From Glaciihabitans sp. dw_435 (GTDB lineage Bacteria > Actinomycetota > Actinomycetes > Actinomycetales > Microbacteriaceae): a stretch of DNA of 64,000 bases. Made by a program: the position numbers and the translations under genes. The DNA is taken from the NCBI RefSeq assembly GCF_018449675.1, contig NZ_JAAVUZ010000012.1:1-64000 (forward strand), written 5' to 3'. Below the pieces are notes generated by a model. That model searched no databases. It saw nothing but the letters and a program-made list of their open reading frames with translations, and was not told the origin of the DNA. Positions 1 through 8,088 of the stretch are shown here, in pieces (the first letter of the stretch is position 1; the number at the start of each line of letters is the position of its first letter).

Positions 1-62
1 GCTAGCCCGGTAGTCCGCCAGGGGCGGGGCGAGTGGGTCGTTCGCCAGCGGGTTGGCGAGTG

Positions 63-1586
63 TTAGCCGGGAGGTTGGGCGTCATCCGGCGGATTAGTCG
101 GCTCGGGCGGTTGCCACCACTGGGCTGATGCGGGGTTCGGGTCGTCGGGGATGGTCCACGTCTGGGGGTCGGGCTCGCTGGGGTCGTCGAGCGGCCCGTC
201 GGAGGAGTCGTTGTCGGAGTCTTCGTAAGCGTCATGGTGGGCCTGGTCGAGAAGGTCGGCAGGGACGAGAAGGTCCGGCGGGGTATCCGGCGCCGTGGTG
301 GGCATCGTGAAGGGCATCGGCCCGATGAAGCTGTTGGGTTCAGTGATGTAGGTCTTGCCGGACGGACTCGTCCACTTGAGGCGACCACCGCCGATCTGGT
401 CCACGGTCCAGGCGCTGTAGGCCTTGAACTGGTGATGGCTGCGGCAGAGGTGGGCCAGGTTCTCGACGTCCGTTTCACCGCCGTGTTGCCACTCGATGGT
501 GTGGTCGATGTCGCACTGGTCTGCGCGGTTGAAGCAGCCGAAGGCGCGGCAGGTGCCGTCCCGCAATTGGAGAAACCGGCGCATGTCGGCCGGGACCTTG
601 TAGACGGTGCGCCCCAGGGAGAGGATCGCGCCGGTTTCTGGGTGGGTGAGGATCCTGAAGAACGACGGGGCCTTAGCGGCCAGACGGCGGGCGGTATCGG
701 GGTCGATGGGACCGTAGCCGTCCATCATCGCCGGCTCGGAACCTTCGCCCATCGCGGTCAGGGCCGGCACGGCGATGAGGACTGTGGGCTGCACGCCCCT
801 GTCGTACTGCGGGGAGGGTGTGCCGTGCAGTCCGAGGTCTCCGAGGGCGTCTGCGCGAAGCTGGGGAAGGGTTCGTTCCTCGTCCGGACCCCGCAGCGCG
901 CGGGCGGTCTTGTCGATCCGGTTGTAGATCGGGATCACCTTCTCCGCCGAGTCGGTATAGGTCAGGGTCGCCATCCCATCCGGGCCGTTGTCCACCCATA
1001 CGTTGCGCTCCTTCAGGGCACGCTGGTGGCGGACCTCCAGGGGGACGGGGTGGATGCGCTCCCGGATCACCTTCACCCGATCGCGGAACCGGGGCAGGAT
1101 CTTCGTCTGCGCCTCGGGAATGGCCGCCTGCTCGAACGCGGGCAGGCACTCGTCCGGCAGGAACCAGGACTCCTTGGCGATGACGGCGGCATGGGGGTGG
1201 CTGATCTGCCCCGTCGCCAGCGCCGTGAGGGTATCTGGCAGGTCGTGGATCAACGATTCGGACTCGCTGATCAGGGTGTAAGCCGCCTTCGATGAGATGA
1301 GAAGTGCATGGCGGATTTCGGCCGCGGTCTCCTTTACGGCGGCATCGGCGAAGTCCCACCCGTCGCGACGCCCCACCGCGACAGTCAGGCGGTTGCGTTC
1401 GAGGGTGAGCCGGCGGATCTGATCGATGGAGGAGGCGCGCCGTGCCGTCAGGGCACGTATTGCTCGCTCGTCGTCCTGCAGCAGATCGATCAGTGAGCCA
1501 ACGTGCTGGTTGATCTGCTCGACCCGGTCGATGGGCGCACCACCGGGCACACCGGTGGGGTCCTGGGGGTCGGGAGTAGCGGTCAC
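63..1586 (-). CDS. HNH endonuclease, DUF222 family
   Basis: A 507-residue protein with an N-terminal DUF222 helical region and a C-terminal HNH nuclease domain. The HNH core is visible at about residues 345-390: paired Cys (CRAFGC), then DIDHTIEW, a GGET turn, NLAHLC and SHHQFK, so the zinc-knuckle Cys pairs and the catalytic His are present. The last 70 residues are Pro/Asp-rich and low in complexity. It starts with GTG at 1586. Families of this type occur in many copies per genome in Microbacteriaceae and mycobacteria (REP13E12-like genes); their cellular role is not established. It stands alone, divergent from the LtrA gene. Family assignment is firm, the function is not. Confidence 0.9.
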   Translation of the reverse strand: MTATPDPQDPTGVPGGAPIDRVEQINQHVGSLIDLLQDDERAIRALTARRASSIDQIRRLTLERNRLTVAVGRRDGWDFADAAVKETAAEIRHALLISSKAAYTLISESESLIHDLPDTLTALATGQISHPHAAVIAKESWFLPDECLPAFEQAAIPEAQTKILPRFRDRVKVIRERIHPVPLEVRHQRALKERNVWVDNGPDGMATLTYTDSAEKVIPIYNRIDKTARALRGPDEERTLPQLRADALGDLGLHGTPSPQYDRGVQPTVLIAVPALTAMGEGSEPAMMDGYGPIDPDTARRLAAKAPSFFRILTHPETGAILSLGRTVYKVPADMRRFLQLRDGTCRAFGCFNRADQCDIDHTIEWQHGGETDVENLAHLCRSHHQFKAYSAWTVDQIGGGRLKWTSPSGKTYITEPNSFIGPMPFTMPTTAPDTPPDLLVPADLLDQAHHDAYEDSDNDSSDGPLDDPSEPDPQTWTIPDDPNPASAQWWQPPEPTNPPDDAQPPG

Positions 1587-1722
1587 ACATCAATTCAAGC
1601 CGAGGGGGACGTAATGAAACGGGTGTTCGGTTGATCGGTGGAATGGGGGATAAGTCCGGCACCTGTGGAGGAGAAGACGCGCGCGATCGCGCCGGGCGGC
1701 GCCGGATCCCTATGCTGGGCGG

Positions 1723-2928
1723 ATGACGCTGGCCCCACGTTTTCGCATTCACACCCGCGCCACGGCCCGGGACACGACCGAGCGCGGTCGGGTCTCCAGC
1801 CCCCTCGAACTGTTATTCGATCTGACTTTCGTCGCCGCCATCGCCCAGATCGCCGCTCAGTTGGCGAAGGGCATCGTGGAGGGCGATGCCGGCAGCAAGA
1901 TCGTGCCGTTCATGATGGTCTTCTTCGCCATCTGGTGGGCGTGGATGAATTTCACGTGGTTCGCGTCGTCATACGACACCGACGACGTTCCCTATCGCAT
2001 TCTCACGATGGTGCAGATGGTGGGCGTTCTCGTGCTGGCGGCCGGTGTTCCCGCTGCCTTTAATGAGAACGACTTCACCGCGATCGTCGTGGGCTACTTC
2101 ATCATGCGTCTGGGTCTGGTCGCGCAATGGGTCCGCGTCGCGGTCGAAGTACAGCAAAGCCGGGCGACCGCTCTCCGCTATGCAGTGGCGATCACCGTGA
2201 TCCAGGTTCTCTGGCTCATCCGCCTCGCACTGCCTGTCGAGTCCACGGTGGTGACCTTCGTTATCCTGGCGATCCTCGAACTCAGCGCACCGATCTGGGC
2301 CGAGCGGAGCGGCGACACGTTCTGGCACCCGCACCACATCGCCGAGCGGTACGGGCTCTTCACGATCATCTTGCTGGGGGAGAGCGTGCTCGCGTCCACG
2401 ACCGGATTGCAGCGTGCGCTCGAGATCAACGGCCTGAGCGGCAGCCTCATCACGATTTCGATATCGGGAGTCGTGCTGCTGTTCGCGCTCTGGTGGCTGT
2501 ACTACCTCGAGCCGGCCGGCGACGGGCTCGAGGCCCGCCGCACACGCTCCTTCCTCTGGGGATACGGACACTACTTCGTCTTCGGGTCGCTCGCCGCCCT
2601 CGGCGGAGGCCTCGAAGTCGCCGTCGAGGCGGCGGGCCACCACCTCGAAGTGTCCAACGTCACGGTCGGCTACGCGGTCGCCATTCCCGTGGGCGTCTTC
2701 CTGATCTGCCTGTGGGCCGTGCACGCTCCGCTGGTACTGCAACTAGTGATCAGCCCCGCCGTAATCCTCCCCGCCGCCGCTGTCATCCTGCTTCTCCCGC
2801 TGGCCGCGCAGGCGCTGACACTTGCCGGCGTGATCGCCGGCATCGCGCTGGTGTGCGTGCTGGTCATTGCCGCGACCATCGTGGGCAAGCTGCGCCGAGC
2901 CCGACAGGTGGGAAGCGCCTCCGCCTAG
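1723..2928 (+). CDS. Low temperature requirement protein A (LtrA) family membrane protein
   Basis: A 401-residue integral membrane protein of the LtrA family. The family hallmark near the N-terminus is present: SSPLELLFDLTFVAAIAQ at about residues 26-43, followed by WWAWMNFTWF and, mid-protein, the HIAERYGLFTIILLGES signature with its conserved His/Glu. About ten hydrophobic segments alternate with short loops. LtrA was first tied to growth of Listeria at low temperature; its biochemical activity is unknown. A TATGCT hexamer at 1711-1716 lies 6 nt before the ATG, so the message could be leaderless. The gene is separated by only 24 nt from the convergent remnant that follows. Confidence 0.88.
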   Translation: MTLAPRFRIHTRATARDTTERGRVSSPLELLFDLTFVAAIAQIAAQLAKGIVEGDAGSKIVPFMMVFFAIWWAWMNFTWFASSYDTDDVPYRILTMVQMVGVLVLAAGVPAAFNENDFTAIVVGYFIMRLGLVAQWVRVAVEVQQSRATALRYAVAITVIQVLWLIRLALPVESTVVTFVILAILELSAPIWAERSGDTFWHPHHIAERYGLFTIILLGESVLASTTGLQRALEINGLSGSLITISISGVVLLFALWWLYYLEPAGDGLEARRTRSFLWGYGHYFVFGSLAALGGGLEVAVEAAGHHLEVSNVTVGYAVAIPVGVFLICLWAVHAPLVLQLVISPAVILPAAAVILLLPLAAQALTLAGVIAGIALVCVLVIAATIVGKLRRARQVGSASA

Positions 2929-2952
2929 ACGGAGCCCCGGCCTAGTCCGGGC

Positions 2953-3357
2953 CTAGTTCCGAGAGAGCGCGGGCTTCAGCACGGTCTCGCACCACTCGGC
3001 GAAGGTTGTCTGGCGCGAGGCATCCGCTGTCCGTTCGATTCCCTCGTCGAGCCCGGCGTCCTTGGCGCGCATCATGTCAACGAGACCCTGCACGTGGGCG
3101 TCCCCGATGCCGAAGCCGCGCAGCCTGGCGCCGAAACTCTCGAGCGACGTGCGCTCGTAGCGCACCGGAGTGCCGAGCACCTCCGACATGATGCGGGCCA
3201 GGTCGTTCTGCGAGAGGTCCTGTGGCCCGACCAGCGGAACGCTGCCGACGCCAGACCAGGAGTGGTCGAGCAGCAGGTCGGTCGCGGTCGCCGCAATGTC
3301 GCGCGTGGCGACGATGGGAGCCGTGCGGTCGGGATCCTGCGTGTCCGAGAACACACC
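2953..3357 (-). pseudogene. C-terminal remnant of an NmrA-like NAD(P)-binding oxidoreductase
   Basis: The open frame runs to 3504, but only about its last 130 codons read like a real protein: ATRDIAATATDLLLDHSW, then a C-terminal half typical of NmrA/SDR-a proteins (VPLVGPQDLSQNDLARIM). These families normally have 270-300 residues with an N-terminal GxxGxxG nucleotide-binding motif, which is absent here. Upstream of about 3357 the frame is only the antisense of another gene's tail and is Arg/His/Gly-rich. I read this as a 5'-truncated, dead gene. An alternative is expression of the short C-terminal piece, which would lack the cofactor site. Confidence 0.7.
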
Positions 3358-3477
3358 GCCACGCTGAAGCTGACCAAGGCCATGAAGGGCATGCGCATCA
3401 CCGCCAAGGTGACGTCGACGAAGCCCGGCTACGTCTCGGTTGCGAACATCAGCGCCTCGACGGCAAAGGTGAAGTAA
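3350..3477 (+). pseudogene. C-terminal remnant of a repeat-type cell-surface protein
   Basis: About 40 codons on the plus strand, ending in TAA at 3477, encode a Lys/Thr/Ser-rich beta-type segment (KLTKAMKGMRITAKVTSTKP, followed by GYVSVANISASTAKVK). This matches the style of the repeated Ig-like or bacterial surface modules that end large secreted actinobacterial proteins. No start codon, signal peptide or earlier repeat lies upstream: the frame enters the NmrA remnant on the other strand instead. A strong stem-loop follows at 3510-3543, as expected at the end of a once complete gene. The assignment to surface proteins rests on sequence style only. Confidence 0.55.
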
Positions 3478-3509
3478 CTCCACCTCACCGCCATCGGTGA
3501 ACACACAGT

Positions 3510-3543
3510 GGGCCCTGTCGCACCTTGTGGTGCGGCGGGGCCC
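3510..3543. terminator. Stem-loop terminator between convergent genes
   Basis: GGGCCCTGTCGCACC pairs with GGTGCGGCGGGGCCC across a TTGT loop. This is a continuous 15-bp stem with two G-T wobbles. It lies between the surface-protein remnant (+) and lldD (-) and can serve both strands. Confidence 0.75.
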
Positions 3544-3558
3544 ATCGCGTGTGGCTGG

Positions 3559-4797
3559 CTACTTCGCCCGCGGAATGAGTCGTTCCAGCTGTGTCACGTG
3601 GCGTGGCTCCAGCTCCTCGAGGGTGGCCACACCGAGCAGCCGCATGGTGCGGGCGATCTGCTCCGAGAGGATGCCGATCGTGCGGTCGACGCCCTCGCGG
3701 CCGCCGGCCATCAGCCCGTACAGGTACGCGCGTCCGATGAGGGTGAACTTGGCGCCGAGGGCGATGGACGCAACGATGTCCGCGCCCGACATGATGCCCG
3801 TGTCGAGGTGCACCTCGGTGTCCATTCCCACCTCGCGCACGACCTCCGGTAGCAGGTGGAACGGAATCGGCGCCCGGTCCAGCTGGCGACCGCCGTGGTT
3901 GGACAGCGTGATGCCGTCGACGCCCATGGATGCCAGCTTCTTCGCGTCATCCACATTTTGAACGCCCTTGACGACCAGCTTGCCTGGCCACTGGTCCTTG
4001 ATCCAGGCGAGGTCGTCGAAGGTCACGGTCGGGTCGAACATGGTGTCGAGAAGTTCGCCGACGGTGCCCGACCAGCGGTCGAGTGAGGCGAACGCGAGCG
4101 GCTCGGTGGTGAGGAAGTTGATCCACCACTCCGGACGGGGAATCGCGTTGACCACGGTGCCGAGGGTCAGCTGCGGCGGAATGGAGAAGCCGTTGCGCTT
4201 GTCTCGCAGTCGGGCGCCGGCGACAGGCACGTCGACGGTGACCAGCAGCGTGTCGAACCCGGCCTTCGCCGCGCGCTCGACGAGGGCCATCGACCGGTCG
4301 CGGTCCTTCCACATGTAGAGCTGGAACCAGTTGCGCCCGGTCGGGTTGGCCGCCTTGACGTCTTCGATGGCGGTCGTGCCCATGGTCGAGAGGGAGAACG
4401 GGATGCCCGCGGCCGCCGCAGCGCTTGCGCCGGCGATTTCCCCTTCCGACTGCATCATGCGGGTAAATCCGGTGGGAGCGATACCGAACGGCAGGGCCAC
4501 CGGTCCGCCGAGCACCTGCGACGTCATGTCGACTGTCGAGACATCCCGCAGAATCGACGGCGTGAACTGGATGTCCTCGAACGCCTGGCGCGCGCGGGCC
4601 AGCGAGATCTCGGCCTCCGCGGCGCCCTCGGTGTAGTCGAAGGCGGCCTTCGGGGTGCGGCGCTTCGCGATGTCGCGGAGGTCGGCGATGGTGAGGGCGG
4701 AGTCCAGCCGACGCTTCTTTGCGTTCAGCTCGGGGCTCTTGAAGTTCATCAGCGGACGAAGGTCCTTGTACTTCGGGATTCTTCTCTGCATCTTCAT
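3559..4797 (-). CDS. lldD: FMN-dependent L-lactate dehydrogenase / alpha-hydroxy-acid oxidase
   Basis: A 412-residue flavoenzyme expected to oxidise L-lactate to pyruvate and pass electrons to quinones at the membrane face. The catalytic signature SNHGGRQLD lies at residues 299-307, with the base His in it; the FMN/phosphate-binding DTGIMSG follows at about 332-338. LSTMGT and VTVDVPV are also family motifs. I start at the ATG at 4797 (MKMQRR), because the longer open frame adds 69 low-complexity Ser/Thr residues antisense to the neighbouring gene. Its start lies 4 nt after the stop of the GntR gene, so the two form an operon. Closely related glycolate or mandelate oxidases cannot be excluded from sequence, but the LldR-type operator upstream favours lactate. 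Confidence 0.88.
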   Translation of the reverse strand: MKMQRRIPKYKDLRPLMNFKSPELNAKKRRLDSALTIADLRDIAKRRTPKAAFDYTEGAAEAEISLARARQAFEDIQFTPSILRDVSTVDMTSQVLGGPVALPFGIAPTGFTRMMQSEGEIAGASAAAAAGIPFSLSTMGTTAIEDVKAANPTGRNWFQLYMWKDRDRSMALVERAAKAGFDTLLVTVDVPVAGARLRDKRNGFSIPPQLTLGTVVNAIPRPEWWINFLTTEPLAFASLDRWSGTVGELLDTMFDPTVTFDDLAWIKDQWPGKLVVKGVQNVDDAKKLASMGVDGITLSNHGGRQLDRAPIPFHLLPEVVREVGMDTEVHLDTGIMSGADIVASIALGAKFTLIGRAYLYGLMAGGREGVDRTIGILSEQIARTMRLLGVATLEELEPRHVTQLERLIPRAK

Positions 4798-4801
4798 GGG
4801 G

Positions 4802-5479
4802 TCAACTTTCTGTGGGATGGAGCGCGTCGTAACGAGCGATGAGCTTGTCGCGGGCGCCCCAGATGTGGGCGCGGGTGCGGGCGGTGGCAAGGTCGACGTT
4901 GCCGTCGGAGATGGCGTCGAGGATTCCCTGATGCTGGGCGATGACCTCGTGCACGCCGATGAGTCGCTGCGAGTCGAGCTGCGCGATGCAGAGCTCGACC
5001 TCACCCATGATCAGCGCGTGCATCCGGGCCAGGCGGTTGCTCGACTGGCCCAGCACGAGGGACCGGTGAAATTCGATGTCTTCATCGGTGAAGGATGCCC
5101 CGCCGGTGGTCGCCCTCGATCGCCGCAGCAGCGCGTGGTGAGCCTCGACGGTCGCGGCGGGCGGCTCGGCGGACGTGGCGAGCAGCGCGGCGGCGGCGGA
5201 TTCCACGACCGCGCGGACATCGAAGAGATCGGCGATGTCGTCCCGGCCCAGCTCGGGCACGCGCGCCGCGTGATGCGGCTCACGGCGCAGCAGCCCCTCG
5301 GTGACGAGCCGGTCGATCGCGATGCGCGCGGTGGGCCGGGCGACCCCGAACCGGTCGGCGACGGCGGCCTCGGTGATGGTGGAGCCGGGCGGGTCCAGCT
5401 GCGCGAGGATGCTCGAGCGCAGAGCCGTGTAGATCGCCCCGGGCAGCACGGGGGAGTTCGGCGTGTTCCCGCTCATCAC
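4802..5479 (-). CDS. GntR-family regulator (FadR/LldR subfamily, FCD domain)
   Basis: A 225-residue repressor with an N-terminal winged helix ([30 protein letters not shown] split across residues 35-64) and a C-terminal all-helical FCD ligand domain. The FCD metal-site pattern is visible: [10 protein letters not shown], an FHRSLV His, then [14 protein letters not shown] and RAHI, together supplying the Asp and three His ligands. It is the first gene of a two-gene operon with lldD. A perfect inverted repeat, GATTGTC-A-GACAATC, lies 23 nt before its start and fits the known LldR consensus TNGTNNNACNA. Lactate-responsive autoregulation and control of lldD is therefore the best inference. Confidence 0.85.
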   Translation of the reverse strand: MMSGNTPNSPVLPGAIYTALRSSILAQLDPPGSTITEAAVADRFGVARPTARIAIDRLVTEGLLRREPHHAARVPELGRDDIADLFDVRAVVESAAAALLATSAEPPAATVEAHHALLRRSRATTGGASFTDEDIEFHRSLVLGQSSNRLARMHALIMGEVELCIAQLDSQRLIGVHEVIAQHQGILDAISDGNVDLATARTRAHIWGARDKLIARYDALHPTES

Positions 5480-5501
5480 CCCTCCGCTCCATTGCCGTGA
5501 C

Positions 5502-5516
5502 GATTGTCAGACAATC
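5502..5516. promoter_or_regulatory. LldR/FadR-type operator
   Basis: GATTGTC A GACAATC is a perfect 7-bp inverted repeat. Its core TTGTCAGACAA fits the TNGTNNNACNA consensus described for LldR of corynebacteria. It sits just upstream of the GntR-lldD operon. Confidence 0.7.
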
Positions 5517-5526
5517 TAGCAGAAAG

Positions 5527-5538
5527 TGAAACGATTCA
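5527..5538. promoter_or_regulatory. LacI-type operator TGAAACGATTCA upstream of gntR-lldD
   Basis: TGAAACGATTCA lies 48 nt before the GntR start. It is identical to the site before rhaT at 31318-31329 and fits the pattern TGAAWCGWTTCA shared by the rhamnose genes, suggesting lactate oxidation is co-induced with rhamnose use. Confidence 0.6.
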
Positions 5539-5599
5539 GGAGGTTGTTTTCCGGGATGAACCGGGCCGGCGCAGGCAGGGGGAGCCGGCGCAGGCGCAA

Positions 5600-5705
5600 C
5601 CACCGCCCGAAACCTGACCGGCGGGAGAAAAAAGCGCGCGGCGGGAGTCGTAGCTCCCGCCGCGCGCTTACTTCTCCCTCCGAAACCTGCGCGTTTTCCC
5701 GCCGA
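5600..5705. repeat. Palindromic interspersed element, copy 1 (GGCGGGAG array)
   Basis: GGCGGGAG occurs at 5620 and 5640, then reverses to CTCCCGCC at 5654, with variants at 5674 (CTCCCTCC) and about 5695 (TTCCCGCC). Copies are about 20 nt apart and mirror each other around a 6-nt loop (TCGTAG). The centre is a 14-bp perfect stem, GCGCGCGGCGGGAG / CTCCCGCCGCGCGC (5634-5667), extendable by two A-T pairs. The same architecture recurs at 24761-24898. It lies between the 3' end of the MFS gene and the GntR promoter. Confidence 0.7.
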
Positions 5706-5732
5706 ACCAAATAGGGGGGCGGACGGCGGCGG

Positions 5733-7226
5733 TCAGGCGACCGGGGTGACCTCGGTCGCCACGGTGGACGCGGGAGCCGGGGCCCCGTGCGCGCTGGCCC
5801 CGGTGGCCGATGGCAGGAAGAACGCCAGCACGAGCGGCACGGCGCTGAAGGCGAAGATCCACCAGAAGGCCGCGCCGAAGGCGCCCGCGATCTGCGTGCC
5901 GGTCGCCCCGGCCCCCGCCGACGTGATGTAGGCCTGCAGGATCACCGCGACTACCGTCACCCCGAACGGAGCACCCACGCGCTGCACGATGCTGAAGGCG
6001 GCGCTTCCGCGCGGAATCTCCGGCCGCGCGAGGTTCACGAACGCCAGGGTGGAGATGGGTAGCACGACAGCGCCGACCCCGAAGCCCTGCACGAATTGCG
6101 AAACAAGGAGCAGTGCGTCGCCGCCCGAGGCGCCCGCGAACGCGTACGGCAGGATCCCAAGCATGGTGAGTCCGATGCCTCCGGCCACAATGAACCGCGT
6201 CTGTACGAACGACGACAGCCACTTGTTGAGGAACACGAACGTGATGGTTCCGGCGCCGAGCGGCATCAGTAGCAGACCGGTCGCAAACGCCGTCTCGCCC
6301 CGCGCCACCTGGTAGAACTGCGGGATCAGGAACATCGCCGCGAAGCTCGAGAACCCGGCGACGAAGATCACGATCGAGGCGAGGCCGAAGCTGCGGCGGC
6401 TGAAGAGCCGCACGTCCACGAGCGGGGTGCCCGACTTGCGCGCCCAGAGCTTCTCGCGAGTGGAGTAGATGACAAAGCTGGTGATCAGGATGACCCCACC
6501 GACGATCGGCAGCCACGATCGCACCGCGCCGAAACCACCCGCGGCACCGGCTTCGCTGACCCCGTAGGCCAGACCAACGAGCCCCGGGGTGAGCAGCAGG
6601 AAGCCGATCAGATCCAGCGTGTGCACGCGGTTGGGGGATGACGCCGGCAGCAGCTTCGGGGCAAGCGCAATCGCGGCGATGCACAGCGGCACGTTGATGA
6701 AGAAGAGCCAGTTCCACGAGATGGAATCGATGATCGCGCCGCCGACGATCGGGCCGAAGATCGGTGCGAGGTTCGCCGGGATCATGATCGTTGCGATCGC
6801 CTTCGGCAGCCGGGCGGGCCCCGCGGCCTGGGCGAGGATCGTGATCATGGTCGCCGTCGCCAGCCCTCCGCCGATGCCCTGCAGCACGCGGAAGCCCACG
6901 AGGCTGGGGAGGTTCCACGCGAACCCGCACAGCACCGAGCCGACCAAGAAGATCACGGTCGCGGTGATCCACACGTTCTTGGGTCCGAAGCGCTCGGCCG
7001 CCCAGCCGGTGAGGGGGATGACCCCGGCCAACGCGAGCAGGTAGCCGCTCGATACCCACTGGGTGTCGGCGACCGACGCGTGAAACACGACGTGCAGGTG
7101 ATCGAGGGCGACGTTGACGACGGTGGTATCGAGCAGGATGGTGATCCCGCCGAGGAGGAGGACAAGGCTGAGCAGGGTCAGGCGACGGTCGCTGACGAGC
7201 CCATCGGGGGCGATTGATGTGGTCAT
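5733..7226 (-). CDS. MFS multidrug efflux transporter, DHA2 (14-TM, EmrB/QacA) family
   Basis: A 497-residue proton-driven exporter in the plasma membrane. Family motifs are visible: LDTTVVNVAL (motif D1) in the first helix, GWAAERFGPKN (motif A) after helix 2, RVLQGIGGG (motif B) and the antiporter-type FGPIVGGAI (motif C) around residues 100-165. Hydrophobic segments are consistent with 14 helices. I chose the ATG at 7226 (MTTSIAP), since the longer frame runs through the operator and the divergent TetR gene. It is divergent from a TetR regulator with a perfect inverted repeat between them, the usual layout of a substrate-induced drug pump. The substrate cannot be named. Confidence 0.88.
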   Translation of the reverse strand: MTTSIAPDGLVSDRRLTLLSLVLLLGGITILLDTTVVNVALDHLHVVFHASVADTQWVSSGYLLALAGVIPLTGWAAERFGPKNVWITATVIFLVGSVLCGFAWNLPSLVGFRVLQGIGGGLATATMITILAQAAGPARLPKAIATIMIPANLAPIFGPIVGGAIIDSISWNWLFFINVPLCIAAIALAPKLLPASSPNRVHTLDLIGFLLLTPGLVGLAYGVSEAGAAGGFGAVRSWLPIVGGVILITSFVIYSTREKLWARKSGTPLVDVRLFSRRSFGLASIVIFVAGFSSFAAMFLIPQFYQVARGETAFATGLLLMPLGAGTITFVFLNKWLSSFVQTRFIVAGGIGLTMLGILPYAFAGASGGDALLLVSQFVQGFGVGAVVLPISTLAFVNLARPEIPRGSAAFSIVQRVGAPFGVTVVAVILQAYITSAGAGATGTQIAGAFGAAFWWIFAFSAVPLVLAFFLPSATGASAHGAPAPASTVATEVTPVA

Positions 7227-7235
7227 GTACGTGAC

Positions 7236-7255
7236 ACTACACCGTGCAGTGTAGT
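7236..7255. promoter_or_regulatory. TetR-type operator between MFS pump and regulator
   Basis: ACTACAC and GTGTAGT form a perfect 7-bp inverted repeat around CGTGCA. It begins 10 nt upstream of the MFS ATG and lies within the shared divergent promoter region. Confidence 0.7.
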
Positions 7256-7344
7256 TAAGTACACCGAGGAGTAAGATTTGATGGATGCCACGGGGCGCGG
7301 CCCTCCCGTCACAAGGCGGCATCACCGGACGAAGGCAGGACAGC

Positions 7345-7992
7345 ATGGCCGACATGACCGTGACCGACGGTGGCAAGACGCTGCGGCAGGGGTCCGCCGT
7401 CAAGCGGGAAGCCATTCTCGGCGCGGCGCGGGGGCTGTTCCTTGCCGAGGGATTCGAGCGAACGAGCGTGGACGCGATCGCCGCCCTCGCCCAGGTGTCC
7501 AAGCGCACGGTCTATGACTATTTCGGAGACAAGCGCGCGCTGTTGCTCAGCGTTGTCGAGCAGGCGCTCGGCACGCTCATGTCCGTGGTCGACCGCGCGA
7601 TCGCCGATCACCTCACCGAGGTGCAGGACCTCGAGGCATCCCTCATCGCTTTTGCCCGTAGCATCTCCGAGACGGCGATCGGCTCCGCGGACTACGTTGC
7701 GCTGATCAGGCTCGTCTCGAACGAGGCGGCAAACCTGCCCGAGCTGCGCGCGCACAACTGGGCGATGGTCGAACCCGAGGTGAAGGTGGCGGACAGGCTG
7801 GCCGCGTTCGCCGAACAGGGGCTGCTGGTGGTGCCGGACCCACGCATGGCGGCGGACCATCTCACGGCGCTGACGATGACGCCGTCCATGACCGGGGCCA
7901 CCGCGGGCATCACGACGACGAACGACGAGACGCAGCGCCGGATCGTCGCGGGAGTGCGGGCGTTTATCCGGGCGTACGAGCCGCGCGGCTGA
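7345..7992 (+). CDS. TetR/AcrR-family regulator of the efflux pump
   Basis: A 215-residue repressor. The N-terminal helix-turn-helix reads ILGAARGLFLAEGFERTSVD then AIAALAQVSKRTVYDYFGDK at about residues 24-64, the standard TetR pattern. The C-terminal ligand domain has an AefR/TetR_C-like helical character (FARSISETAIG...ALIRLVSNEA). An ATG at 7345 preceded by AGGA gives a normal N-terminus, so the earlier in-frame start at 7285 is unlikely. The gene is divergent from the DHA2 pump and very likely represses it by binding 7236-7255. Its last codons (GAGCCGCGCGGCTGA) are echoed in the terminator that follows. Confidence 0.88.
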   Translation: MADMTVTDGGKTLRQGSAVKREAILGAARGLFLAEGFERTSVDAIAALAQVSKRTVYDYFGDKRALLLSVVEQALGTLMSVVDRAIADHLTEVQDLEASLIAFARSISETAIGSADYVALIRLVSNEAANLPELRAHNWAMVEPEVKVADRLAAFAEQGLLVVPDPRMAADHLTALTMTPSMTGATAGITTTNDETQRRIVAGVRAFIRAYEPRG

Positions 7993-8020
7993 CGGGCTGA
8001 CCAGACGAGCGCGAGGCCGA

Positions 8021-8067
8021 TCGGGCGAGCCGCGCGGCTGACCAGTCCGGCCGCGCGGCTCGCCCGA
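8021..8067. terminator. Bidirectional stem-loop terminator
   Basis: TCGGGCGAGCCGCGCGGC pairs perfectly with GCCGCGCGGCTCGCCCGA (18 bp) around an 11-nt loop. It lies between the convergent TetR and rhamnosidase genes. Its left arm repeats the 3' end of the TetR coding sequence. A triple GACTACC tandem repeat follows at about 8066-8086. Confidence 0.8.
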
Positions 8068-8088
8068 CTACCGACTACCGACTACCGG

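Noticed and set aside
1-478. Open frame of 158 residues on the minus strand at the left edge
   Set aside because: It is Pro/Thr/Arg-rich, overlaps the 3' end of the HNH gene in another frame and shows no domain.
63-1586. HNH gene as part of a mobile intron or intein
   Set aside because: The protein has the full DUF222 plus HNH plan, with no splicing-domain motifs and no group I/II intron structure recognisable around it.
2953-3504. Intact 183-residue gene
   Set aside because: The first 50 codons are the antisense of another gene's tail and the nucleotide-binding motif is missing, so it is better read as a truncated remnant.
5600-5705. Simple rho-independent terminator only
   Set aside because: The central stem could terminate transcription, but the periodic flanking octamers and the second copy at 24761-24898 show a larger repeated element.
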